Source: Halomonas litopenaei
GTDB lineage: Bacteria > Pseudomonadota > Gammaproteobacteria > Pseudomonadales > Halomonadaceae
DNA: 64,000 bases
NCBI RefSeq assembly: GCF_003045775.1
Contig: NZ_PXNS01000007.1
Coordinates: 62,001-126,000, forward strand
Reading direction: 5' to 3'
In this document: in pieces, positions 27,614 through 35,319 of the stretch
Position numbering within the stretch: the first letter of the stretch is position 1
How the letters are laid out: every line of letters starts with the position of its first letter
The notes under the pieces: model-generated
The model's input: only the letters and a program-made list of their open reading frames with translations
Databases searched by the model: none
Told to the model about the DNA's origin: nothing
Translations under genes and position numbers: made by a program

Positions 27614-28594
27614 TCAAACCTGCACGGTCGCCGGGTCGCCAGGGCAGGCAGCGGCCTGGCTGGGCAGATCATTGGTGTCCAGGCGCGGCAATAGCAAGGG
27701 GTCGTCCCGGGCCGGGTCGGCCTGTCGCGACGCCACGGTCAGCCCGGCGGCGCAGCCAAGCTGGCGTAGAAGACCCAGCAGCGCTTCGTCGACGCCACCG
27801 TAGGGATAGCACATCACCCAGTCGTCGCCGAGCACCCCCAGGTTTCGAAGATGAGCGAGACTGACCTCGAGGTCCCTGCCCTGTTGTTCGGGCGTCAGGC
27901 TGTCGAACCAGAAGTGCTGATCCCCGTGGCAGCCGATATGCATGCCGGCCTCGTGCAGCTGGCGGACCTCGGCATCGCTCAGATAGAGCATTTCGGCGAA
28001 GGCTCGCTGGTCCGTGCTGACGAAGCGCGCAAACAGCTCATCGATGACGTCATGGCGAACCTCGAAGGGCAACTCCCGCTGCAGCAGGCGCTTGAAGAAC
28101 AGGGTATCGGGGTCATCGAAGCGTCCCTGGCGCGACAGCCGATGATAGACCCTGCGATGGATATCCTCGTAGGTCCCCAGGCCATGACGCTCGCGACGCT
28201 TGTCCAGTGCCCTGGCCAGGGCCGGCAGCAACTCTGCGGTGGAAGCGACGCTGGCCAGCACGAACTGGATCTTGTTGACGTCGAGGATCAGGCCGTCGCG
28301 CAGGGTACCGGTGCAGGGAAAGAAGCTACCCTGAAGGCCGCGTCGCTCGAGTTCCGGCAGCACATGTTCGAGGTGATCACGATAGCCGTCGTCGAAGCTC
28401 AACAGCACCGCCTGCTCGGGCAATGTCTGCTGGCCGCGCCAGGCGGCGATCACCTGTTCCATCGTCACCGGCCGATAGTGCCGCTCGAGATGGTCGAGCT
28501 GAGCGCGAAAGGCAGCAAGCTCCAGCGCCTTGAGGCGCGGATAGCGCGACCCGGCCAGCGGTCGGACATAGTGGTACATCACGATGGTCAACAT
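27614..28594 (-). CDS. Polysaccharide deacetylase (NodB-homology, CE4)
   Basis: 326 residues. IVMYHYV at the N-terminus, AVLLSFDDGYRDHLEHVLPEL (motif 1, catalytic base and metal Asp, residues 63-83) and MHIGCHGDQHFWFDSLT (motif 2, H-G-x-x-H metal ligands, near 222-238) define the NodB fold; CYPYGG is motif 3. A long helical insertion (about 110-210) lies between motifs 1 and 2. No signal peptide is visible, so it may act on a nucleotide- or lipid-linked N-acetyl sugar in the cytoplasm. GGAG precedes the ATG. It sits between the SDR and DUF4910 genes in the operon. Confidence 0.87.
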   Translation of the reverse strand: MLTIVMYHYVRPLAGSRYPRLKALELAAFRAQLDHLERHYRPVTMEQVIAAWRGQQTLPEQAVLLSFDDGYRDHLEHVLPELERRGLQGSFFPCTGTLRDGLILDVNKIQFVLASVASTAELLPALARALDKRRERHGLGTYEDIHRRVYHRLSRQGRFDDPDTLFFKRLLQRELPFEVRHDVIDELFARFVSTDQRAFAEMLYLSDAEVRQLHEAGMHIGCHGDQHFWFDSLTPEQQGRDLEVSLAHLRNLGVLGDDWVMCYPYGGVDEALLGLLRQLGCAAGLTVASRQADPARDDPLLLPRLDTNDLPSQAAACPGDPATVQV

Positions 28595-28634
28595 CGAGCG
28601 AAACTCCTTCCCTGCCGTTCAACTGGTGCTGTTG

Positions 28635-28690
28635 ATCGGATGCCGTGCATCGGATGCCGTTTATCGGGTAGCGTGCATCGGCGCCGTGCT
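28635..28690. repeat. 14-bp tandem repeat, four copies
   Basis: ATCGGATGCCGTGC (28635), ATCGGATGCCGTTT (28649), ATCGGGTAGCGTGC (28663) and ATCGGCGCCGTGCT (28677). It runs up to the stop codon of the leftward SDR gene and fills the gap before the deacetylase start. Confidence 0.85.
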
Positions 28691-29552
28691 ACCAGGCACT
28701 CAAGCCACCATCCACGTGAAGCGTCTGCCCCGTCACGTAGCCGGAGGCATCCGAGGCCAGAAAGATCAGAGCGCCGACCAGATCGGTCGGCGTTCCCATG
28801 CGCCCCAGCGGCACCCTGGCCGAATAGCGCTCGACGAAGGCAGCATTCTGGCCACTCTCGATGCCGCCCGGTACCAGGGTATTGACGCGGATACCGTGGC
28901 CTGCCCAGAGCGTGGCGAGATAACGCGCCAGTCCAGACACCCCGGCCTTGGAGGCGGCGTAGACCGGAGGCGTGTTGATGGCCACCCCCAGGTACTGCGA
29001 GCCCTCGTAGATACGCGGATCGCAGCCCATCTCGCCGTAGATGGAACCGGTATGGATGATGCTGCCGCCTCGACCCTGCTTGATCATCTGCCCGCCTACC
29101 GCTCGCGACACCAGAAAGACACCGTCGAGATTGACCGCCATGACGTCACGCCACTGGGCCAGGGTGTAGTCTTCGGCCGGGGCGAAGAAGGCCTCCAGGT
29201 CTCGCGCCTTGGTCGCCGCATTGTTGTGCAGGATGTCGATGCCTCCCAGCGTCTTGACCGCATGCGCCACCATGGCCTCGACCGAGGCCTCGTCGCTGAC
29301 GTCACAGCCAAGTCCGAGGCAAGGCTGACCGTGGTCGGTCTGAAGCTCGGCGGCGAAGCGCTCGGCCTCGGCAGCGTCGAGATCCGCGACCACCAGCGAG
29401 GCGCCGCATTCGGCGAGTCCTCGACAGAAGTGCCGCCCCAGGATGCCCAGGGCCCCGGTGACCAGTGCTACCCGACCGCTCAGATCGAACAGCGCCGATA
29501 CAGTGCACGCCTGCGCGGGTACGAGGCCTGCACCCTCATTGTCAGAGCGCAT
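28689..29552 (-). CDS. SDR-family oxidoreductase (PtmA-like)
   Basis: 287 residues, classical SDR. VALVTGALGILGRHFCRGL is the NAD(P) motif, HNNAATKARDLEAFF the NNAA motif, IIHTGSIYGEMGCDPRIYEGSQYLGVAINTPPVYAASKAGVSGLARYLA carries the catalytic Ser and Tyr-x3-Lys (YAASK), and VPGGIESGQ follows. The long segment between Ser and Tyr and the ASKAGVSGL stretch resemble PtmA-type proteins of nonulosonic-acid loci. The ATG at 29552 overlaps the Gfo/Idh stop and has GAGGT upstream; a further upstream ATG at 29567 lies inside that ribosome-binding site. Substrate unknown. Confidence 0.85.
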   Translation of the reverse strand: MRSDNEGAGLVPAQACTVSALFDLSGRVALVTGALGILGRHFCRGLAECGASLVVADLDAAEAERFAAELQTDHGQPCLGLGCDVSDEASVEAMVAHAVKTLGGIDILHNNAATKARDLEAFFAPAEDYTLAQWRDVMAVNLDGVFLVSRAVGGQMIKQGRGGSIIHTGSIYGEMGCDPRIYEGSQYLGVAINTPPVYAASKAGVSGLARYLATLWAGHGIRVNTLVPGGIESGQNAAFVERYSARVPLGRMGTPTDLVGALIFLASDASGYVTGQTLHVDGGLSAW

Positions 29553-30456
29553 CGAGACGTACCTCATGTCCCCGCTCGGCCGCGAGGCGCCCGGCGATCA
29601 ACGTCTTGATCACCGCGAGTGTGGTCTGGCATTGATGACGATCCGGCCCCTGCTCGAGCATCCGCCAGAACTCCCACAGGGTGCGACGAAACATGCCGAA
29701 GTTGTCGCGGATGTCGGCACTGGTCTGGCCGGCATCTCCAAACACCTCGATGCGAAATACCGGCGGCACCTCGCCGAGCGCATCGATGCTCAAAAGGCTG
29801 CCGTCACTCATGGTGATGGCGAAGGACTGGTGGCCTGCCCCAAGCGCTCTGACGGAGACCGGCGTCGCCGCCGTCAACGGCAGGATGGCGTCGAGCAGGT
29901 GAACCCCGTAGCGCTCCCAGTCTTTGACGATGGCGCCCCTGGCCAGGCGCCAGTTGCCCAGCGCCCCCGGCGCCGCACGCAGGGCGTCGAGTTCGCTGGC
30001 AAAGCGCATGCCGGAACATGACATCAGGCGCCCTGCTGCCAGGTAGGGGGAAAAATAGGCCAGATCCTGCGGATCCAGGGTCAGCGGCTTGTCGATGAAC
30101 ACCGCCAGGCCCGCCTCGAGAAAGGGTGCCGCCAGTTCGCGGTGGCTCGCCGGATCGTCACGGGCGATGATGACCGCATCCACCTGCCCCAGCATGTCAC
30201 CAGGCTCGGCCACCGCCTCGTCGATATGGCAGGCGCGACATAGCCGCTCGGTGACGTCTCGATCCTGGGTCCAGGCGTGGGTGACACGCAGATCACCGAC
30301 GCCGAATTCCGAGCGATGTCGCCGTGCCAGATAGTCATGGATCACCGGCCAGCCCGCCTCGGCCATGGCCGCATCGTGGTAGCCATTGAGGATGGCGGAA
30401 AAAGAAAACGGGTGACCGTTGCCGGGACTCATGCCCAGCATGCCAATACGCCTCAT
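29542..30456 (-). CDS. Gfo/Idh/MocA-family oxidoreductase
   Basis: 304 residues. RRIGMLGMSPGNGHPFSFSAILNGY replaces the usual GxGxxG with a looser N-terminal nucleotide loop. VDAVIIARDDPASHRELAAPFLEAGLAVFIDKPLTLD contains the family EKP-type motif in the form DKP, and the C-terminal domain is the short alpha/beta substrate fold. The start at 30456 overlaps the preceding SDR stop (ATGA) and has AGGGAG upstream. Sandwiched between two SDR genes in a nonulosonate operon, it probably oxidises or isomerises a sugar precursor; the loose N-terminal motif leaves cofactor preference open. Confidence 0.8.
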   Translation of the reverse strand: MRRIGMLGMSPGNGHPFSFSAILNGYHDAAMAEAGWPVIHDYLARRHRSEFGVGDLRVTHAWTQDRDVTERLCRACHIDEAVAEPGDMLGQVDAVIIARDDPASHRELAAPFLEAGLAVFIDKPLTLDPQDLAYFSPYLAAGRLMSCSGMRFASELDALRAAPGALGNWRLARGAIVKDWERYGVHLLDAILPLTAATPVSVRALGAGHQSFAITMSDGSLLSIDALGEVPPVFRIEVFGDAGQTSADIRDNFGMFRRTLWEFWRMLEQGPDRHQCQTTLAVIKTLIAGRLAAERGHEVRLDAL

Positions 30457-31325
30457 CGGCACTCCCTGTCACTGCTGCTTACGTCCGCGCCATTGCTGTC
30501 GAGACCGCTGCTCTCGTCTGCCTCTGGCCAAAGCCGGGCAAAACCTGCCGGCGCGGTCCCCGCCAGCCAGTCGATGCCATCGAGGGACGGCGTCAGCGGT
30601 ATCTCGTGACCCAGCCAGAAGAAGCGCCCGCTGGCGCCATCCGCGGGCAAATCCAGCAGATGGTCCAGGGTCGGCAGACAGACCTCTGGCGCCATCGGTG
30701 CCTCCGGGGCCATCTTGCTGCGCACCGGGCCGGGGCTCATCAGGTTGATCTTGATATCCACGTCCTGATGTTCTCTGGCGGCGGTCACCGTCAGCGCATT
30801 CAGCGCCGCCTTGGAGGCGCTGTAGGCGGCATGCCCGGCAAAACAGTTGAGCGGTGCGCCGGAGGTGATATTGACGATGCGGCCAAAGCCACGACGGCGC
30901 ATGCCGGGCAGCACCGCCGCCATGAGCATGGCCGGCGCGATGGCGTTGACCTCGAGCGAGCGCCGAAGCACGGCTTCGATGTCGGCGTCCACTGGCGCAG
31001 GCCGATTGAAGCCGGCATTGTTGATCAGATAGCCGACGTCGCCGCATTGCTCCATCAGTGACGCGATATCACTTGCGATCTCACCGCCGGCGAGATCCAG
31101 GCAGTGGACCTCGACACCGGGAAGGCTTGCGGCCAGTTCTGCCAGGGCGTTGGCGTCACGCCCCAGAGCGATCACCCGAAAGCGGCGGTTCAGGTGGCGG
31201 CACAGGGCCATGCCGACCCCACCGGTAGCCCCGGTGATCAAGATCGCCGGGCGCACATCGGTGGCTGCGGGAGTCACTAAGGCTTCGACAGGGTGGCTCA
31301 ACGGGCTCTCCAACGGGCTGTACAA
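30453..31325 (-). CDS. SDR-family oxidoreductase
   Basis: 290 residues. AILITGATGGVGMALCRHL (NAD(P) motif), YLINNAGFNRPAPVDA (NNAG), IVNITSGAPLNCFAGHAAYSASKAALNALT (catalytic Ser and YSASK) and MSPGPVRSKM are all present. The only start consistent with a Shine-Dalgarno is a TTG at 31325 (GAGGA seven bases before), giving MYSPLESPLSHPVEAL, whose first residues derive from a 12-bp tandem repeat. The gene starts ten bases after the neuA stop. Substrate is unknown; with the other two oxidoreductases it forms a three-gene block attached to the nonulosonate genes. Confidence 0.82.
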   Translation of the reverse strand: MYSPLESPLSHPVEALVTPAATDVRPAILITGATGGVGMALCRHLNRRFRVIALGRDANALAELAASLPGVEVHCLDLAGGEIASDIASLMEQCGDVGYLINNAGFNRPAPVDADIEAVLRRSLEVNAIAPAMLMAAVLPGMRRRGFGRIVNITSGAPLNCFAGHAAYSASKAALNALTVTAAREHQDVDIKINLMSPGPVRSKMAPEAPMAPEVCLPTLDHLLDLPADGASGRFFWLGHEIPLTPSLDGIDWLAGTAPAGFARLWPEADESSGLDSNGADVSSSDRECR

Positions 31326-31362
31326 CGGGCTATCCTCAACGTGCTCTCCTCAACAGGCTTTC
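31298..31362. repeat. 12-bp tandem repeat between neuA and the SDR gene
   Basis: CAACGGGCT followed by three variable bases at 31299, 31311 and 31323, then degenerate CAACGTGCT and CAACAGGCT units to about 31359. It contains the SDR start codon and the neuA stop codon. Confidence 0.8.
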
Positions 31363-32049
31363 GACGATGACAAAGTCGTGCTCGCGGTCGATGTCAACCG
31401 AGCGTTCCGCCGGCATGATCACCGCGCCACTGCGCCCGAACAGCAACGCCTTGCCATCCTGGGGAAGACGATCGGGACGGAAAGCATAGACGGCACCATT
31501 GAGCTGATAGGCCATGGGTAGCGCCTGTCGCGGCAGCCAGGGATCGCTGCCGTCGATAAAGGCGGTGGGCCGGCCCCGCGCATCCAGCCGCCAGGTACGA
31601 TGAGGATTGACCTCGGCAGCCTTGAAGGTGGCCACCGAGTCCAGCCCCTGCACCACCAGGCGCGACAGGCACTCGGCCACATCCTGGGCACTGCGCAAGG
31701 GGTAGGTGGGCTCCAGCAGCACCATCACCTCGGGAGCCTCGCCGCCCTGGTTCAGCTCATCGAACACTTCGCGGATGGCGTCGATCACCAGCGCCTCGTC
31801 GGTGGCCAGATGCGCCGACCGACGGTGCACCTCGGCGCCATGCCGGCGGGCCACCTGGGCAATCTCGTCATCATCGGTACTCACGATCACCCGATCGATC
31901 GCCCTCACCTGCCGTGCCACCTCGATCGACCAGACCAGCAGCGGGCGTCCGCCGAGCGGCCTCAGGTTCTTTCTCGGCACCGACTTGCTGCCGCCCCGCG
32001 CCGGTATCACCGCCGTCACCGACATTGCCGCCTCGGACACTGGTGTCAT
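31336..32049 (-). CDS. neuA: CMP-nonulosonate (acylneuraminate) cytidylyltransferase
   Basis: 237 residues. VIPARGGSKSVPRKNLRPLGGRPLLVWSIE is the diagnostic CTP-binding N-terminus of NeuA/LegF/PseF; VIVSTDDDEIAQVARRHGAEVHRR, VLLEPTYPLRSAQDV and the C-terminal RSVDIDREHDFVIVE (metal-binding Asp pair) follow. It activates the free nonulosonic acid with CTP to the CMP-sugar used by sialyltransferase-type enzymes. AGGAA lies six bases before the ATG at 32049; ATG 32055 is closer. It follows neuC. Whether the sugar is N-acetylneuraminate or legionaminate cannot be read from this protein alone. Confidence 0.9.
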   Translation of the reverse strand: MTPVSEAAMSVTAVIPARGGSKSVPRKNLRPLGGRPLLVWSIEVARQVRAIDRVIVSTDDDEIAQVARRHGAEVHRRSAHLATDEALVIDAIREVFDELNQGGEAPEVMVLLEPTYPLRSAQDVAECLSRLVVQGLDSVATFKAAEVNPHRTWRLDARGRPTAFIDGSDPWLPRQALPMAYQLNGAVYAFRPDRLPQDGKALLFGRSGAVIMPAERSVDIDREHDFVIVESLLRRAR

Positions 32050-32095
32050 CTTCATTTCCTGAAGGTTGTTAGGGTCGTTATCGAAGCGACGAAGG

Positions 32096-33313
32096 TCAGC
32101 CCATCAGGCCTTTGGACGGAGAAGAGGTGCCGCCCAGAGGGGACACCTCGTCGATGTCGAAGAACCACTTCTCACGGATGCCGGCATCCAGCTTGACCCG
32201 TTTCAAGGTGTTCTTGATTCGCCGCGAGGCGGCTCCATCCTCGAAGGGGTCATAGGGATTGCTCAGGGCGCCCAGCGAACGCTTGAAGGTCTCGCTCAGG
32301 GCGGTCTCGATGCCCTTGGCGATGGCCTCCTCCGAGGCCTCGACATTGATCACGTTTGCCGCCTTGAGGCGGCCGTCCTGACGCTTGCCGACATTGACCA
32401 CCGGCCGACGGAAGGATGGCGCCTCGATCAGACCGCTGGAGGAATTGCCCACCAGCACATCCATGTGCTCGAGACAGCCGTGATAGAGACGCTGTCCCAG
32501 ACTGTCGACCAGACGCCTGGCCTCGGGGCGCTCGGCACACCAGCGCGCCAGCCGGGCATTGATGCTGCGTCCATGACAGTCGGCGTTGGCCTTGCACACC
32601 AGCACGTCCAGATCCTCGAAACGCGACAAGGCCGCGATCAGCGCTTCCACGTCCTCGCCCGTGCCCGCGGTCACCGGGTGATAGGTGACCAGCGCGGTGG
32701 GTCGGTCCAGTGGCATGTCCAGGGCCCTTGCAAGCACCGCCCTGGTCGGCGTGCGGCTGCGGTACAGGTGATCGATGCCCGGCGCCCCATGGACAAACAC
32801 GCGGCCGGGGTCTTCTCCCATCTGCAGGATGCGACGACGGTAGACCTCGGTGGCGGGAAAGTGCAGGTTGGCCAGCTTGGTCACCGCATGACGATAGTAC
32901 TCGTCCAGGGCGCCACGACTGGTCTCGCCCCCGTGGAGGTGGGCCAGGGTGATACCGTGGGTGACCGCCGCCAACGCCACCGGCACGATTTCGAAACGGT
33001 CGCCCAGCAGGACCACCAGGTCGGGCCGGTCCTCGACCAGGGCATCGCCGACGCTCAACAGCGCCAGCCCCATGGCCTTGGTCATGGCGTTGCGCGAGTC
33101 CGACGCCAGCAGGATCTCGAGGCGTCGATGCAGACGAAAGCCGTCGCGCTCGATCTCGCTGACCGTGGAGCCGAACTCGGTGGACAGGTGCGATCCGCTG
33201 GCCACCAGCATCAGTTCCAGCGCAGGGTCTTCGTCGATTTCCCGAAGCAACCAGTAGAGCAGCCCATAGTCCGCTCGAGAGCTGGTCAGGACCCAGATCT
33301 TTCTCGGAGTCAT
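32096..33313 (-). CDS. neuC: UDP-N-acetylglucosamine 2-epimerase, hydrolysing (NeuC/LegG type)
   Basis: 405 residues, GT-B-like epimerase fold. WVLTSSRADYGLLYWLLREI opens the protein; VVLLGDRFEIVPVALAA, ITLAHLHGGETSRGALDEYYRHAVTKLA and VLVGNSSSGLIEAPSFRRPVVNVGKRQDGR are the hydrolysing-epimerase signatures. It releases UDP while inverting C2, giving ManNAc or, in the legionaminate route, the 2,4-diacetamido-trideoxymannose. GGGGGA precedes the ATG at 33313. It lies between neuB and neuA. Confidence 0.9.
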   Translation of the reverse strand: MTPRKIWVLTSSRADYGLLYWLLREIDEDPALELMLVASGSHLSTEFGSTVSEIERDGFRLHRRLEILLASDSRNAMTKAMGLALLSVGDALVEDRPDLVVLLGDRFEIVPVALAAVTHGITLAHLHGGETSRGALDEYYRHAVTKLANLHFPATEVYRRRILQMGEDPGRVFVHGAPGIDHLYRSRTPTRAVLARALDMPLDRPTALVTYHPVTAGTGEDVEALIAALSRFEDLDVLVCKANADCHGRSINARLARWCAERPEARRLVDSLGQRLYHGCLEHMDVLVGNSSSGLIEAPSFRRPVVNVGKRQDGRLKAANVINVEASEEAIAKGIETALSETFKRSLGALSNPYDPFEDGAASRRIKNTLKRVKLDAGIREKWFFDIDEVSPLGGTSSPSKGLMG

Positions 33314-33338
33314 GCCAGTCCCCCTCATGCCCAGGCCA

Positions 33339-34403
33339 TCATGTCAGATCCGCCCAGTCCAGCAGGGCGTCACGACCGATACGGCGTCTGGCCACCCGAC
33401 CGATCAACTGAGGCAGTGCGGCGGCCGGCAGACCGCTGCCAGGCCGCTTGAGCAGCAAATCGCCTTGCGCCAGCACTTCGCCGGCGTCGATATCGCGCCC
33501 GGCTACCACGCTGCGACGCACCAGCTCCCGCTGGGGCTGCTCACAGGGCGCCGGGCGCTTGCGCCCATCGCCGAGGGCCTGCTCGATACGACGAATGGCG
33601 GTCACCATCGCCAGGAAGGCCTGAGGATCCAGCGAGGCAGCATGGTCCGGCCCCGCCATGGTGGTATCCAGGGTCAGGTGTTTCTCGATGACCACGGCCC
33701 CACGCGCCACCGCCGCCAGCGCGATATCGATGCCATCGCTATGATCGGAGTAGCCGACCGGGCATCCGAAGGCCTGGGCCAGGGTATCCATGGCGGCGAG
33801 GTTGATCTGATCCACCGGCGCCGGGTATTCACTGACGCAGTGCAGTACCGTAACGTCGCCGGCCCCCGCCGCCGAAAGGGTCGCCAAGGCGGCTTCGATT
33901 TCCCCCAGGAAACTCATGCCCGTGGACAACAGCACCGGTTTGCCCTGGGCGCCGATACGTGTAAGCAGCGGCAGATTGGTCAACTCCCCGGAGGCCACCT
34001 TGAAGCAACCGACGTCCAGCGCAGCCAGCCACTCGACGCTGTCCTCGTCGAAGGGGCTGGCCAGGAACTCGATGCCACTGTCACGGCTGTACTGGGCCAA
34101 TCGCCGAAAATCGTCAAGGCCAAGCTCCAGGCGCTTGAGCATGGCGTACTGGGAGCCGTCCTCCGGGCAGGCCTTTCGCTGGTAGCTTGCCTGGGCGGCG
34201 TCGGCGGTCACCAGTTGCTCCGCCTTGAACCACTGAAACTTGACGGCATCGGCGCCGCACTCACGTGCCGCGTCCACCAGCGCCATGGCGGTATCCAGGC
34301 ACCCATTGTGATTGACGCCGGCTTCGGCGATCACCTGTACGCCTGGTGACTCGGCGCGGCTCGATGCCACCCTCCTGGTCTCGACAACCTCAGAATGACT
34401 CAT
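33339..34403 (-). CDS. neuB: N-acetylneuraminate synthase family protein (NeuB/LegI)
   Basis: 354 residues: a TIM-barrel synthase and a C-terminal SAF (antifreeze-like) domain. VIAEAGVNHNGCLDTAMALVDAARECGADAVKFQWFKAEQL is the defining N-terminus; FLASPFDEDSVEWL, KVASGELTNLPLL, LSTGMS, VLHCVSEYPAP and GYSDHSDGIDIALAAVARGAVVIEKHLTLD follow. It condenses PEP with a 2-acetamido-2-deoxymannose-type sugar. AGGGGA lies five bases before the ATG at 34403; the open frame further upstream is a spacer containing a 17-bp direct repeat. Confidence 0.93.
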   Translation of the reverse strand: MSHSEVVETRRVASSRAESPGVQVIAEAGVNHNGCLDTAMALVDAARECGADAVKFQWFKAEQLVTADAAQASYQRKACPEDGSQYAMLKRLELGLDDFRRLAQYSRDSGIEFLASPFDEDSVEWLAALDVGCFKVASGELTNLPLLTRIGAQGKPVLLSTGMSFLGEIEAALATLSAAGAGDVTVLHCVSEYPAPVDQINLAAMDTLAQAFGCPVGYSDHSDGIDIALAAVARGAVVIEKHLTLDTTMAGPDHAASLDPQAFLAMVTAIRRIEQALGDGRKRPAPCEQPQRELVRRSVVAGRDIDAGEVLAQGDLLLKRPGSGLPAAALPQLIGRVARRRIGRDALLDWADLT

Positions 34404-34446
34404 TCGTGTCCCCTGCTTGCGCCTCTTGGCAGAAGCGCCTTCCCTG

Positions 34447-34478
34447 TTTGCGTAGACCTGCTTTTTGCGTAGACCTGC
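34447..34478. repeat. 17-bp direct repeat upstream of neuB
   Basis: TTTGCGTAGACCTGC occurs at 34447 and again at 34464, separated by two T. An AT-rich stretch (TTTAATTATTTTTTC) follows. It lies in the neuD-neuB spacer. Confidence 0.8.
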
Positions 34479-34550
34479 TTTAATTATTTTTTCGCCTTCT
34501 GGCGCTTTTCGCTGTGACGTCTTGTGGTGATGCGTGTCGGCCAGGCGCAT

Positions 34551-35174
34551 TCATTGCCGTCGTCGCGCGGGCGTCCCGAGATACACTCCAGGGCGCGTTA
34601 CGTCCCCTACCACGGTGGCGCCGGCGCCGATCACCGCCCCCGCACACACTTCGACCCCCTGGATCAGGTTAGCTCCGGTGCCGATCATCACGTCCGCCCC
34701 TAGCCTGACGCCCCCACTGAGCGTGGCACCGCAGGCGACGTGGACGTTGTCGCCCAGCACGCAGTCGTGGTCGACCACCGCCCGGGTGTTGATCAGACAG
34801 CCTCGTCCCAGACGACTGCCGGTGACCACCACGGCACCATCCAGTATCACGCTGCCGTCTCCCAGCTTCACGTCGTCATGCACCATGGCGTTGTGCGTGA
34901 TCAACGGCGGCAGGTCGAATCCCTGCGCCAGAAAGGCCTCGATCAGCGAGCGCCGCCAGGGCGCGCTGGTGACCATGCCGACCCCCAGGAAAGCGACGCC
35001 TGGCAGGCCTTCCGGCGACGCCAGTCGACAACGGTCCTGCCCCAGCCAGGGGACCGGCATGGCCGACGAGGGCTCCTGTGCCACGTAGCCGGCCACCTGC
35101 CAGCCAAGCCCGCGCAGTCCATGCAGCAGCACCCGCGCATGGCCACCGCCGCCGATCACGAAGCACTGCTTCAT
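34551..35174 (-). CDS. neuD: NeuD/PglD-family sugar O- or N-acetyltransferase
   Basis: 207 residues. CFVIGGGGHARVLLHGL is the N-terminal UDP-sugar-binding motif of NeuD/PglD; the second half is a left-handed beta-helix of hexapeptide repeats (LGDGSVILDGAVVVTGSRLGRGCLINTRAVVDHDCVLGDNVHVACGATL) with the conserved catalytic His in VVDHDC. Family members acetylate sialic acid O-groups or the 4-amino group of UDP-4-amino sugars. The second option would place it in a legionaminate-type or bacillosamine pathway with the dehydratase and aminotransferase. GGGAGG precedes the ATG at 35174. Confidence 0.88.
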   Translation of the reverse strand: MKQCFVIGGGGHARVLLHGLRGLGWQVAGYVAQEPSSAMPVPWLGQDRCRLASPEGLPGVAFLGVGMVTSAPWRRSLIEAFLAQGFDLPPLITHNAMVHDDVKLGDGSVILDGAVVVTGSRLGRGCLINTRAVVDHDCVLGDNVHVACGATLSGGVRLGADVMIGTGANLIQGVEVCAGAVIGAGATVVGDVTRPGVYLGTPARRRQ

Positions 35175-35207
35175 CGGTGCCCGCCTCCCTTTATCGATGC
35201 GCGTTCG

Positions 35208-35272
35208 CTTTACCAGCGCTCCGTCCGTCACTTCGCCAGCGGTTCGTCCGTCGCTTCACCAGCGCTTCACCC
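35208..35272. repeat. 23-bp tandem repeat upstream of neuD
   Basis: Units at 35208, 35231 and 35254 share CTTnnCCAGCG and CGTCCGTC; the third is truncated. It fills the spacer between the ABC-transporter gene and neuD. Confidence 0.8.
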
Positions 35273-35319
35273 ATGCCTTCATCCGCGCCCTCGCTCGCGC
35301 CCTTCACCGGAGTCCCGTC

